Of a stretch of DNA of 64,000 nucleotides, positions 18,373 to 27,050 are shown piece after piece. Origin of the DNA: Acidobacteriota bacterium (GTDB lineage: Bacteria; Acidobacteriota; Blastocatellia; Pyrinomonadales; Pyrinomonadaceae); NCBI GenBank assembly GCA_025463135.1, contig JAOAPY010000008.1, forward strand, positions 176,409-240,408. The letters are read 5' to 3'. The stretch's first letter is position 1. Each line of letters opens with the position of its first letter. The notes beneath the pieces were generated by a model that was given only the letters and a program-made list of their open reading frames with translations, did no database searches and was not told the origin of the DNA. Made by a program: the position numbers and the translations under genes.

Positions 18373-19362
18373 ATGAGCACTCGGAAAATTTTTAATTATC
18401 TGGCAATGGGGTTGTTGTTGGCGACGCTTACTTTGATGAGCAACGCAGCCGGGGCGCAGCCGCAGTCAAAGAATACAAACTCGCAGGAAACGGACGACAA
18501 GGTCAAGGTCGACTTGTATACCAGATTTATCGACACCTATAAGAGCAACGAGGCGGTCGCCTATGCAACCGCTAAGGACTATTTGCAGCGATACATCAAA
18601 GAAAATGACGAGTACTCGAAATACATTCAACTATGGGTAGCTGACTACGAAAGAAAGCAGCGTTTGGTGCAACTCAGAGACGTGGTTTATTCCGACCGCA
18701 ACTTTGTTGAGGCCTTCAAACTCGGCAAACAGGTCATGGCCGAAGATCCCAATCACCTCGACAGCCTGATTGCTCTCGGCAACGCCGGATACCTGGCCGC
18801 AAGTGCGCGCAATGAGACCTTTAATGCTGAAGCGATCGGCTATGCACAGAAGGCCATACAGATGATTGAAAGCGGCAAGACGCCGGAAAGCTGGTCGCCC
18901 TTCAAAGGTAAGAACGATACGCTCGCTTACCTTTACAGCACCATCGGTTTGCTGAAGTTAAAGAGTGCGCCCGATGAATCGATCAACGCGTTGCTTCAGA
19001 CTGCATCCTTCGAAAGCGACCTGAAGAAACTGCCGACGCTCTATTATTACCTGGCGCGCGCTTATGAAACTGGTCCCTACGCAAAACTCTCGGCCGAGTA
19101 TCAGAAGAACTTTGCCGGCAAGCCGGAGACGCCCGAAAGTAAACAGGCGATTGATAAATTAAATCAGGTCATCGATCGCATCGTTGATGCCTATGCACGC
19201 GCGGTGGCCGCCGCGGGAACGGATCCGCAGCAGGCCGCGAATAAAGCGACATGGTTAGCGACGCTGACGAACTTTTACAAGTTTCGACATCAGGATTCAG
19301 ACGCAGGTTTGCCTGAATTCATCGCCAGTGCCTTGACCAGACCCCTGCCGGCGAAACCGTAA
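18373..19362 (+). CDS. Exported TPR-like protein of unknown role
   Basis: 329-aa protein with a signal peptide (LAMGLLLATLTLMSNAAGAQ) and a strong GGAGGG ribosome-binding site. The rest is helical, with TPR-like pairs (FVEAFKLGKQVMAEDPNHLDSLIALGNAGYLA; PTLYYYLARAYETGPY). No catalytic motif is seen. It is a solitary gene, divergent from the aconitase gene and convergent with the VOC gene. Confidence 0.68.
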   Translation: MSTRKIFNYLAMGLLLATLTLMSNAAGAQPQSKNTNSQETDDKVKVDLYTRFIDTYKSNEAVAYATAKDYLQRYIKENDEYSKYIQLWVADYERKQRLVQLRDVVYSDRNFVEAFKLGKQVMAEDPNHLDSLIALGNAGYLAASARNETFNAEAIGYAQKAIQMIESGKTPESWSPFKGKNDTLAYLYSTIGLLKLKSAPDESINALLQTASFESDLKKLPTLYYYLARAYETGPYAKLSAEYQKNFAGKPETPESKQAIDKLNQVIDRIVDAYARAVAAAGTDPQQAANKATWLATLTNFYKFRHQDSDAGLPEFIASALTRPLPAKP

Positions 19363-19399
19363 CTGCGATAGGTAGGCCTTGTTAGGGACGGAATGAAGT

Positions 19400-19485
19400 A
19401 GCCGCGGATTAACGCGATACGCGAATCAGAAAGATCCACTGATTTTTCTTGATTCTGATCCGCGCTTATCCGTTAATCGGCGGCT
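19400..19485. repeat. Long imperfect palindrome between convergent genes
   Basis: The left end AGCCGCGGATTAACG pairs with the right end CGTTAATCGGCGGCT (one mismatch). Further inward pairings include AATCAG/CTGATT. The GCGGATTAACGCG-type unit is a common intergenic repeat style in such genomes. It may serve as a terminator for the converging TPR and VOC genes. Confidence 0.6.
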
Positions 19486-19525
19486 AAATCTTTTTCCTGC
19501 CTGGTGCGGACGTGAACGAGACTTC

Positions 19526-19930
19526 TCACTCTGCGTCGGCCGGCGGGCCTTCTTCAAATTGCATGGCGCCGGCGACATTACCTTCCGTGTCCTCGAAAAA
19601 GATCAAGGTGCCCACGGTCGGAATATGAAACTTGGGCATGACGATCTTTCCGCCATTGGCTTCGACTGCTGCCAGCGTGTCATCCACCGAAGCCACCCCG
19701 ATGGTGCATTCAAAACCAAAAGTCGGCTTACCTTTAACAATCTCGCGGCGTTCCTGTAGCGCGCCATGGATGCCCGGCTCCGCGTCATTGCCGGTCTTAA
19801 CCAGGTAAAAGTTTGGCGGCCCCCAGGGTGTGAACTGCCAGCCGAAAACTCCTTCGTAAAACTTGCGGGCCCGGGGCACATCGTCTGCGTTGATTGAGAA
19901 ATGTTCTACGTTGTTGATGTTGTTGGACAT
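19526..19930 (-). CDS. VOC (glyoxalase/bleomycin-resistance fold) family protein
   Basis: 134-aa protein of the vicinal-oxygen-chelate superfamily: VEHFSINADDVPRARKFYEGVFGWQF at the N-terminus and IFFEDTEGNVAGAMQFE at the C-terminus, the two beta-alpha-beta-beta-beta halves. AGGAGG lies 7-8 nt before the ATG. The ExxGNxxG ending is typical of PhnB/Glo-EDI-like proteins of unknown substrate. Metal binding cannot be decided from the sequence. Confidence 0.87.
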   Translation of the reverse strand: MSNNINNVEHFSINADDVPRARKFYEGVFGWQFTPWGPPNFYLVKTGNDAEPGIHGALQERREIVKGKPTFGFECTIGVASVDDTLAAVEANGGKIVMPKFHIPTVGTLIFFEDTEGNVAGAMQFEEGPPADAE

Positions 19931-20092
19931 TGATCAGACCTCCTGTTGATCGATTGGATTTTTGGGTTCTGACTGCTTTGTACCTCGTACTTTGTACTTG
20001 CGCCTGGTCTTTCTGCTTGGTTCTTGTATTTGGCTCTACTTGGTACTTGGTTCTTCAGATCCTAATGCCGATCATGGTCGTCAGTCTTGCGC

Positions 20093-20098
20093 TATAAT
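20093..20098 (+). promoter_or_regulatory. Consensus -10 box just before the AraC-family gene
   Basis: TATAAT ends 8 nt before the ATG at 20107, so transcription would begin about 2 nt before or at the start codon. No good -35 box or ribosome-binding site is visible. This fits a leaderless transcript. Confidence 0.45.
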
Positions 20099-20106
20099 GC
20101 CAAGTC

Positions 20107-20907
20107 ATGCCGAGAAAGCGACAATTGAATACTGAACCCGACGACGGTCTCGATATTCGCAGCCTCGCCTCGGGTTACCCGACCGGTTTCGTCATTGATT
20201 CGCACGCGCACGTTTGGCACCAGTTGGTTTACGCCACGCGCGGCGTGATGACCGTGAACACCGCCGACAGTTCCTGGGTCGTACCTTCGCACCGGGCCGT
20301 GTGGGTGCCGGCCGGGGTTGAGCATGAAATCGAAATGGTAGGCACAGTGTCGCTGAGAACTCTGTATGTAAGAGCTTCGCTGTCTTCGGCTCTGCCAAAG
20401 CAATGCTGCGTGGTCAATGTTTCGCCGCTGTTGCGCGAACTAATCCTGCGCACGATTCAAATCGGAATGCTGGATCGCAAAGTGCCGGCACAGAAGCGAA
20501 TGACGGGAGTGATTCTGGATCAACTGGAAACTCTGCGGACGGTCCCTTTGAGACTTCCCATGCCCTGCGACGCCCGCGCGTTGCGCGTGGTCGAGCTGGT
20601 GCGGGCCAGTCCGTCTGAGACGCACTCTCTCGATCACATCGCCAGAGAAATCGGGGCCGGCAAGCGCACGATCGAACGACTCTTCCTGGCCGAAACCGAA
20701 ATGAGTTTTGGAAAATGGCGCCAGCAACTGCGCATGCTGCACGCCCTGCGGTTGCTGGCCGCCGGAGAGTCGGTGACGACGGTCGCATTTGCAGTTGGCT
20801 ATGACAGCACAAGTGCGTTCATCTCGGCATTCAAGACTACTTTGGGAACAACGCCTGGTCGTTATTATGCTGAACATGGAGCGAACAAAAGCGGCACGAG
20901 GATATGA
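20107..20907 (+). CDS. AraC-family regulator with cupin sensor domain
   Basis: 266-aa transcription factor. The N-terminal ~100 residues form a cupin-like pocket (HAHVWHQLVYATRGVMTV; HRAVWVPAGVEHEIEMVG). The C-terminal ~100 residues hold the two helix-turn-helix motifs of AraC/XylS proteins (SLDHIAREIGAGKRTIERLFLAETEMSFGKW and VTTVAFAVGYDSTSAFISAFKTTLGTTPGRY). It resembles the NimR/YdeO-like subgroup with HxHxxHQL. The effector and target are unknown; neighbours are a VOC protein (divergent) and a thioredoxin (convergent). Confidence 0.9.
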   Translation: MPRKRQLNTEPDDGLDIRSLASGYPTGFVIDSHAHVWHQLVYATRGVMTVNTADSSWVVPSHRAVWVPAGVEHEIEMVGTVSLRTLYVRASLSSALPKQCCVVNVSPLLRELILRTIQIGMLDRKVPAQKRMTGVILDQLETLRTVPLRLPMPCDARALRVVELVRASPSETHSLDHIAREIGAGKRTIERLFLAETEMSFGKWRQQLRMLHALRLLAAGESVTTVAFAVGYDSTSAFISAFKTTLGTTPGRYYAEHGANKSGTRI

Positions 20908-20970
20908 AGCAGTCACAACCGGAGGAAAGAAATAAAGCGGGTTACGGTCACGGAAATTTTTTTCGTACTT

Positions 20971-21032
20971 CCCTTTGCGCGTTTGCGAGAAAGGTTCTAT
21001 TCATCTCCCGCGGAGGCGCAACGACGCAAAGG
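20971..21032. repeat. Degenerate inverted repeat between convergent genes
   Basis: CCTTTGCGCGTTTGCG (starting 20972) is partly complementary to GCGCAACGACGCAAAGG (ending 21032). It is a weaker relative of the 26-bp inverted repeat at 16056-16118, in the same kind of position (3' ends of two converging genes). It may act as a terminator. Confidence 0.45.
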
Positions 21033-21033
21033 T

Positions 21034-21498
21034 TCAAACGGCGTGCACAGCCTTGGCTAACCTGTCCGCCAGCGCCTGCTTGGGCAGCGCGCCGACAATG
21101 CGATCGATTAATTTTCCGTTTTTGAAGATGAGCATCGTGGGAATGCTCTGAATCTGAAACTGCCTGGCGACCCGAGGGTTGTCATCAACGTTGAGTTTGG
21201 CGATCAAATACTTTCCTGCCGACTCGGCGGCCAGCTCGTCCAACATCGGGGCAATGGTTCGGCAAGGTCCGCACCAGGGGGCCCAGCAGTCGAGCAAAAC
21301 CGGTAGACTACCGGCGCCCAGAACGTCGTATTCAAAAGTTGCATCGCTAATGAACATAGGCTTGCTGGAGTCAACCGGCTTCCGCGGAGCAACACTGAGA
21401 TCGCTTCCGCAGCGTCCGCACTTCGGCTGAAGCTTAGCTGCTCGCTCCGGCTCGACTCGATTCTTCGCTCCGCATTTATTGCAAGTAACGATTGGCAT
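21034..21498 (-). CDS. trxC: Thioredoxin with N-terminal zinc ribbon (TrxC type)
   Basis: 154-aa thioredoxin 2-like protein. A zinc ribbon C6-x2-C9...C27-x2-C30 precedes a thioredoxin fold with the WCGPC active site (C76 and C79) and the cis-Pro motif SIPTMLIFKNG. AAGGAG lies 8 nt before the ATG at 21498; a GTG at 21507 overlaps that site and is rejected. It reduces disulfides in the cytoplasm, and the zinc ribbon marks the TrxC/Trx2 branch linked to oxidative stress. The symbol is by family resemblance. Confidence 0.9.
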   Translation of the reverse strand: MPIVTCNKCGAKNRVEPERAAKLQPKCGRCGSDLSVAPRKPVDSSKPMFISDATFEYDVLGAGSLPVLLDCWAPWCGPCRTIAPMLDELAAESAGKYLIAKLNVDDNPRVARQFQIQSIPTMLIFKNGKLIDRIVGALPKQALADRLAKAVHAV

Positions 21499-21641
21499 AC
21501 GGCTCACTCCTTAGGCTCATGATGCGACCGTGTTTCCTGGGTAAAAGGAAGAACTATAAATTCGCTTCTAGGCCCAGTACACTCCGCCATAGTAACATTC
21601 CTGAAAATTGGTCAGGTAAATCCAACAGAAGGGTTTGAATA

Positions 21642-23540
21642 ATGGGTCGTATTCAAATTTTTGCCGCCTGCGCGACACTTGTGATGTTACTGGGCATTTC
21701 CATCAGCGCCCAGGAGACTGGCGTTCGCGAGATCAGCTTCACCGTCTCGATGACGAAACCGCACACGCATCTCTTTGAGGTCGAAGTCAGCATCCGCCAC
21801 GCCTCGAATGATGCGCCGCTGCAGGAAACTCTGGTCATGCCGGTGTGGCAGCCGGGTTCCTATTTGGTCCGCGAATTCGAACGTCAGGTCCAGGATTTTG
21901 CGGCCACCGATGCCGCTGGACATCCACTGGCATGGGAAAAGATCAATAAGAACTCGTGGCGCATAAACTCGGCCGGGGCCGGCGAGTGGCGCGCGACTTA
22001 TCGTGTCTATGCCAACGAGCTTTCGGTGCGTACCAGTGAGTTGAATTCCGATCACGCTTTTTGGAACAACACGAATTTATTGATGTACCTCGATGGTCAC
22101 CTCAAAGACCCCGCCACTTTGAAAGTAAATGCGCCCGCGGGTTGGCAGGTGGCGACCGGTCTGCCTCAGGTACCGAACCAGTCGCATACTTTTCGCGCCG
22201 ATAATTTTGATGTGCTCTACGACTCGCCCGTCGAGGTCAGTGATTTCAAGGTGCTCTCATTCACGGTGAAGGGCGTGCCTCATCGCATTGTGATCGACGG
22301 AGCGGGTAACTATGACCCGGAACGCATGCGTGTCGACGTACAGAAGATTGTCGCCACGGAAGTTGAGTTGATGGGTGGAGAGATTCCTTATCACGACTAC
22401 ACCTTCATTTTGCACCTGAGGTCGAACGCCGGCGGAGGTCTCGAGCATTTGAACTCGACTGCGCTGGGCTATCCACGCTTTGGTTTCAAGATTAAGCCGA
22501 CTACGGAATCGACTTCCGCCGCGCCCTTTGCCGGACAACAATCAGAGCGAGACTATGCGGGGTTTTTATCGCTGGTGGCGCATGAGTTTTTTCATCTCTG
22601 GAACGTCAAGCGCATCCGGCCGGATGCGTTGGGGCCCTTTGATTACAACAAAGAGAACTACACGAAACTGCTTTGGGTAGCGGAGGGCATTACTGACTAT
22701 TACTCCGAAATCGCGTTGCGTCGCGCCGGTCTGGTTTCGGAAAAGGATTTCCTTGCCGCCCGGGCCAAAGCCATTCAGGATTTGCAGGAAACGCCCGGCC
22801 GCCTGGTCCAAAGCGTGGAAGAGTCCAGTTTTGATGCGTGGATTAAGTATTACCGGCAGGACGAGAACTCCTTGAATTCGCAGATCTCTTATTATGACAA
22901 GGGCGCCATTCTCGGCCTCTTGCTTGACCTCGAGATTCGTAAGAAAAGTGCGGGCGCGAAATCGCTTGACGATGTGATGCGTTATTTGTACGCGGAATTT
23001 TTCAAGAAGAACCGCAACTATACTCCGCAGGATTTTCAAAAGGCTTGCGAGTTGATGGCAGGCGCCGGACTGGACCGGTTTTTCGCGCGCTATGTGCGGG
23101 GACGCGAAGAGCTTGACTACGAGGCCGCGCTGAATGCGGCGGGCTTGCGGCTCGATATCAGCGGCGAAAGCGATCACGCGCAACAGCAGTCTGGACCAGA
23201 GTACTTTGGCGCCGAGCTTATCCAGCAGGGCGAGCGCCTGCTGGTGACGAAGGTCTATGCCGGCTCGCCCGCTTATGAGCAGGGGCTGAACGCGGGCGAT
23301 CAGATTGTGGCCCTGGATAATATGCGCGTCAGCAAAGAGTTTTTGCTGGCCCGCCTGGCCGAGAAAAAATCGGGCGACGCGGTGCGTCTGGCGATCTTTC
23401 GCTTTGATGATCTGCGACTACTCGAGATCAAACTTGGCACGCGCAAGACCGGCAAATACCGTATCATCCCCGTCTCTCAGCCAACGGATGGGCAAAGGAA
23501 GATTTACGAGGCGTGGTTGAAAGCGCACTCCAAACAATGA
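21642..23540 (+). CDS. M61 family metallopeptidase with PDZ domain
   Basis: 632-aa exported peptidase. A signal peptide leads into the M61 N-terminal beta domain, then the gluzincin core with HEFFHLWNVKRIRP (HExxH near residue 313) and GITDYYSE (the downstream Glu ligand). A C-terminal PDZ domain lies at about 515-600 (AYEQGLNAGDQIVALDNMRV). It matches glycyl aminopeptidase-type M61 proteins in motif order and length. Its stop overlaps the ATG of the next gene (ATGA), so the two are translationally coupled. Confidence 0.94.
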   Translation: MGRIQIFAACATLVMLLGISISAQETGVREISFTVSMTKPHTHLFEVEVSIRHASNDAPLQETLVMPVWQPGSYLVREFERQVQDFAATDAAGHPLAWEKINKNSWRINSAGAGEWRATYRVYANELSVRTSELNSDHAFWNNTNLLMYLDGHLKDPATLKVNAPAGWQVATGLPQVPNQSHTFRADNFDVLYDSPVEVSDFKVLSFTVKGVPHRIVIDGAGNYDPERMRVDVQKIVATEVELMGGEIPYHDYTFILHLRSNAGGGLEHLNSTALGYPRFGFKIKPTTESTSAAPFAGQQSERDYAGFLSLVAHEFFHLWNVKRIRPDALGPFDYNKENYTKLLWVAEGITDYYSEIALRRAGLVSEKDFLAARAKAIQDLQETPGRLVQSVEESSFDAWIKYYRQDENSLNSQISYYDKGAILGLLLDLEIRKKSAGAKSLDDVMRYLYAEFFKKNRNYTPQDFQKACELMAGAGLDRFFARYVRGREELDYEAALNAAGLRLDISGESDHAQQQSGPEYFGAELIQQGERLLVTKVYAGSPAYEQGLNAGDQIVALDNMRVSKEFLLARLAEKKSGDAVRLAIFRFDDLRLLEIKLGTRKTGKYRIIPVSQPTDGQRKIYEAWLKAHSKQ

Positions 23541-24313
23541 GCACCTATCAACACATCGAATTCCGCATTGAAGATCGGGTGGCGCGTATCACGTTCGCGC
23601 GGCCGCCTTTGAATATCTTTGACATTGCCATGATGCGCGAAATTGGCGCCGCCCTTGGCGAATGTGTTGATCGGCACGAGCTGGTCGCGATTGTTTTTGA
23701 TGCCGCCGCGGAAACGCGCGCCTTTAGCGCCGGCGTGGCTATTGAAGAGCACGTCGAAGAAACCATCTATCAAATGCTGGAATCGTTCCATGCCATCTTT
23801 CGCAGTCTCGAGCAACTGGCAAAGCCGGCGATTGCTATTGTCGATGGCGCGGCGCTGGGCGGCGGCTGCGAACTAGTCGCCGGCTGCGACATCGTCATCG
23901 CCAGTGAGCGAGCGCGTTTTGGACAGCCGGAAATTAAACTTGGCGTCTTTCCACCAGTGGCCTGCGTGCTCTTGCCGTTGATCATCGGCGACAAGCGGGC
24001 GCGTGAATTGATTTTGACGGGCGAGTTGATTAGCGCAGGCCACGCTGCCCGGCTCGGTTTAGTCAATCACGTGGTGCCGGTCGAGCAGTTGCAGGCCAAG
24101 GCAAATGAGTTGCTTGCGAAACTTCGAGAAGTTTCCGGCTCGTCACTCGAATCAACCAGGCGGGCAATCGATCTTGGCCGCGGTCGTTCGCTGGACACGG
24201 CTCTGGCTGAAGTGGAAAACATTTACTTGCATGAACTGATGAAGACAGAGGATGCTAACGAGGGCGTCAAGGCGTTTATTGAGAAAAGGAAGCCGGTGTG
24301 GCGAAACAGGTAG
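23537..24313 (+). CDS. Enoyl-CoA hydratase/isomerase family protein
   Basis: 258-aa crotonase-superfamily protein. The first oxyanion-hole region is near AETRAFSAGVAIEEH and the second is DGAALGGGCELVAGCDIVIAS. A C-terminal tail follows. The ATG overlaps the stop of the M61 gene by ATGA; a GTG at 23513 inside that gene is not needed. The catalytic acid residues of true hydratases are not obvious, so it may be an isomerase, decarboxylase or other crotonase. The substrate is unknown. Confidence 0.86.
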   Translation: MSTYQHIEFRIEDRVARITFARPPLNIFDIAMMREIGAALGECVDRHELVAIVFDAAAETRAFSAGVAIEEHVEETIYQMLESFHAIFRSLEQLAKPAIAIVDGAALGGGCELVAGCDIVIASERARFGQPEIKLGVFPPVACVLLPLIIGDKRARELILTGELISAGHAARLGLVNHVVPVEQLQAKANELLAKLREVSGSSLESTRRAIDLGRGRSLDTALAEVENIYLHELMKTEDANEGVKAFIEKRKPVWRNR

Positions 24314-24314
24314 A

Positions 24315-24489
24315 TTTTCCATTTCTCATTTGACATCTCTCATGGACCATTTGATTTACGCGAGGCCACCACTCGTTTGCAGATAGAGCATGTGAAGTAG
24401 AGAATCGCAGAGGCAGTTCTCAAGACGGTTGGAACCGGAACGAAATGAACCAAATGACAAATGAGAAATGTCAAATCACAAATGGAAAA
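24315..24489. repeat. Short inverted repeat flanking the M48-like gene start
   Basis: TTTTCCATTTCTCATTTGAC (24315-24334) is nearly complementary to 24470-24489 (18 of 20 positions). The right arm lies within the first codons of the M48-like gene (encoding CQITNGK). The area is dense in short AAATG words, so part of the match may be low complexity. Confidence 0.35.
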
Positions 24490-25365
24490 TGGTCTTTCCG
24501 TTTCGCCATCTCATTTGTCATCCTCGCAATCCTCCTCTCCACCGCTGCGGTCTTCGCCCAAAAGGAAACGCGAAACGGATCGCACACCAGCCGTCCGCGG
24601 GAAGCTTTTTCCGAGGCGGATCGCGGGCTGGTCGAGGAAGCTATCGGTGTCGTGTGTCGCGAGCGGGCCCGGGACGAGCGCGGCAGCGTGCCGATTGACG
24701 ACATGCAAAAACGTCCCTCGCTGCCTTTACAAGCGCCCGATGTAGTTAGCGGCGTCGCGCGTGCGCAACGCCTGCTCCCGGTGGCCAAGGATCTGGTCAT
24801 TTCTTCGCTTCGCCAACTGTCCGCCACTTACAAGATCGATCAGGCCCGCTTCCATAGCGCTCGTCTGAATCGTGCGATTGCCCGCATTCAAGCCGTGAAA
24901 CGAATCAAGCCCGATATTGATGCGCGTGACAATGCTTCGGTCTTTCTTAAGAGCCCGCACACAATTACTTTTGGCACCATCTTTCTTGCCGGTCTCAGGT
25001 CCGATGAAGGCATGGTCAGCGTCCTGGCCCACGAGTTGGTCCATATTGGAGACGGCGACACGGACGTTTTGCGACCGCTGTTTCGCGCCGTTGGGGAGCG
25101 AGCTTCGAACCTTACGGGATTGCGAATTCACGAACAGCGGGCTGAAGAACTTACCTGTGATTTGGTAGGGAGTTTGGCGGTCCAGTCATTTGTGGCCGGC
25201 ACGCCGAACTACGATCCGCTGCCGCGGCGTTTGGCGCGATCAGTCGAACACAACTGTGTTGAAGAAGATGATTCGGATGAAGAACACCTTTCGCCGCGCA
25301 ACACGCTGCGAGCTTTATTGACCATTGATGGAACCCTGCGGCGGGGAATTGTCTTTGGGAAGTGA
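24445..25365 (+). CDS. Exported M48-like metallopeptidase
   Basis: 306-aa protein with a signal-like segment (FAISFVILAILLSTAAVFAQ) and a gluzincin-type zinc motif VLAHELVHIGDGD (HExxH near residue 196). A probable third ligand follows in RAEELTCDLVG, about 40 residues on. The arrangement fits M48/Ste24-like peptidases lacking membrane helices. No ribosome-binding site stands out; the first 11 residues (MNQMTNEKCQI) are unusual and may be repeat-derived. An ATG inside them could be the true start. Confidence 0.72.
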   Translation: MNQMTNEKCQITNGKWSFRFAISFVILAILLSTAAVFAQKETRNGSHTSRPREAFSEADRGLVEEAIGVVCRERARDERGSVPIDDMQKRPSLPLQAPDVVSGVARAQRLLPVAKDLVISSLRQLSATYKIDQARFHSARLNRAIARIQAVKRIKPDIDARDNASVFLKSPHTITFGTIFLAGLRSDEGMVSVLAHELVHIGDGDTDVLRPLFRAVGERASNLTGLRIHEQRAEELTCDLVGSLAVQSFVAGTPNYDPLPRRLARSVEHNCVEEDDSDEEHLSPRNTLRALLTIDGTLRRGIVFGK

Positions 25366-25422
25366 TAGCCAATCGAAAGCGACTCGTCTCGTTCTTACAT
25401 AGCCAGTGAACACCGGACAGTC

Positions 25423-25554
25423 GGAAAGGGGACCCTGTCCCCGCTTCAAGGTGGGCTATCGGCAAGAAGTCCCTTATACCTTTAACTTCGCCAAAGCATT
25501 GACTCTTTGTTGGTTGATTGCCTGGCAACATGAGCGGGGACAGGGTCCCCTTCC
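25423..25554. repeat. Inverted repeat element built on GGGGACAGGGTCCCC-like arms
   Basis: The arm at 25423-25446 is the near-complete complement of 25532-25554. Each arm itself contains the near-palindrome GGGGACCCTGTCCCC or its inverse. The whole 132-bp unit looks like a pair of REP sequences (REPIN) of the type mobilised by IS200-like RAYT transposases; no such transposase is in the window. The rest of 25366-25704 has no supportable gene. Confidence 0.7.
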
Positions 25555-25704
25555 TGACTTGTCCAACTTCCACTCGACTTCTTGCTTTCAGAAATGAGTG
25601 TTGCAACCCCTTCTGCGCCACGAGGTTTCGACCACTATCCACATCGCGTAGTTCAGCGCTTCGTTGACAAGCAAACTGTCGTGTTCCTATGATCAGCCGC
25701 CCGC

Positions 25705-26973
25705 ATGAATCCCAAATCACCCCAATATAGATTCCTGGAACCGAACCTTCATCAATTCAGAACGGGAAGTTCATCAGTAAGGCATCGCCGAATCAGTTTC
25801 GTCTCTCTTTCAATCATCGTCCTGCTTGGATTGGGGCTCAGTGGCTGCGACAAGATTATTGAGCGCCGCGATGTGCGTCCCCTGGTGATGCGCGACGTGC
25901 CGGCGCAACGCCTTGCTTATCGGTTGGAAGCCGACACCGGCTTACCCTCAGACATCAAAGGCGAAGACCAAAATGAAAAAGTCACCGTGATTCAGATTGA
26001 CTTCAATACTAATCGCAAAGATGACGCGCTGCTGCGCACTGTAGTTTCCCCCGATGGGCAGCGCGTGTTGGCCCTCTATGGTACCGCGGATGAACCAAAC
26101 GAATCTTTTCGCATCGACCTTTACGCCTCTGAGGGAAAGTTCCTACGCAATCTGACACCGCCAGAGCTCAGCTGCGCCTTTCCTGAAACCGTGAGTTGGT
26201 CGCCGGACGGAAATCACATCACTTTCATTGCTCACAAGAGCCTTAAGCCCAGCCCTTCTCCTACGCCTGCCGATGATGTGCCGGTGGCGGCGCCCGACGG
26301 TTCACCAGCCCCATCAGTGGCGCCGACGGTGGCGCCGGTGTTCGCGCCGGTGCCGGCCTTTAGTACGGAACAAATTTATATTTGCAACCGCGATGGGTAT
26401 GAGCTGAAGCCGCTGATTGGGCGTGAAGGCTTGATCTATTTCTACGCCGCCTGGGCGCCGGACAGTCACGCCCTCGCTGCGCTTGCCTGCAAGGAAGATG
26501 AATGGAACGCGCGCGAGAAAGAATCCAAGCTGCCCGCGGGCCGGCCGCGTTTATTGACGCCCGAAGGCAAGGAGCGTCTGCTCGACGATCAAATGACCGA
26601 AGCGTTGCCGGTTTGGTCGCCGGACGCTTCCAAGGTGGCCACTGCTTTTGACAGCGATGTCGGCATCTATGACGCGGCGACAAACACGCCCACCCAAGCT
26701 CGCCTTGCTTTACGCGAAGCGCTGATTGTGGCCTCGCGCGCGTTTGAACAGCGTGGCGCCGCGAACTCGCAGAAGGTCGAGACGAGCCAGAGTCCGGCCG
26801 CCACCGATGAATTGCCGGCTTCGTTCAATCCCATTGTTCGCCTGGAGTGGGCGACGCCGGAAAAGCTCTACATCAAGACCGCCTATGTACGCCTGATGAC
26901 GCACGATACCATCAATACCTTTCAGCGTTGGCATCTGGTTGCGTTGAGTCCGCAAGCGGCGATTTTGAAGTAG
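25705..26973 (+). CDS. Lipoprotein with TolB/WD40-like beta-propeller
   Basis: 422-aa protein. A hydrophobic stretch ending in a lipobox (VLLGLGLSGC) predicts Cys-anchored export. Blades of a TolB-like propeller follow (VVSPDGQRVLALYG; VSWSPDGNHITFIAHK; VWSPDASKVATAFDS). A Pro/Ala/Val-rich linker lies near residues 180-215. The N-terminal ~30 residues before the hydrophobic segment are long for a lipoprotein signal, so the start may lie later. Role is unknown; probably binding. Confidence 0.7.
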   Translation: MNPKSPQYRFLEPNLHQFRTGSSSVRHRRISFVSLSIIVLLGLGLSGCDKIIERRDVRPLVMRDVPAQRLAYRLEADTGLPSDIKGEDQNEKVTVIQIDFNTNRKDDALLRTVVSPDGQRVLALYGTADEPNESFRIDLYASEGKFLRNLTPPELSCAFPETVSWSPDGNHITFIAHKSLKPSPSPTPADDVPVAAPDGSPAPSVAPTVAPVFAPVPAFSTEQIYICNRDGYELKPLIGREGLIYFYAAWAPDSHALAALACKEDEWNAREKESKLPAGRPRLLTPEGKERLLDDQMTEALPVWSPDASKVATAFDSDVGIYDAATNTPTQARLALREALIVASRAFEQRGAANSQKVETSQSPAATDELPASFNPIVRLEWATPEKLYIKTAYVRLMTHDTINTFQRWHLVALSPQAAILK

Positions 26974-27050
26974 AGCAGTCTCACCGATTACGGAATCATT
27001 CTGTATTGGTCTTTGGTCGCTACTCACAACCGGGATTAGAAAGTTTGAAA

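Noticed and set aside
19950..20060. Tandem TTGGTACTT/TTTGTACTT-like words before the AraC gene as an operator array
   Set aside because: The words are irregular in spacing and sequence, more like degenerate simple-sequence DNA than defined binding sites.
26847..27050. N-terminal extension of the MFS transporter
   Set aside because: The extension overlaps the end of the lipoprotein gene in another frame and does not look like a protein; the ATG at 27051 gives a typical MFS N-terminus.
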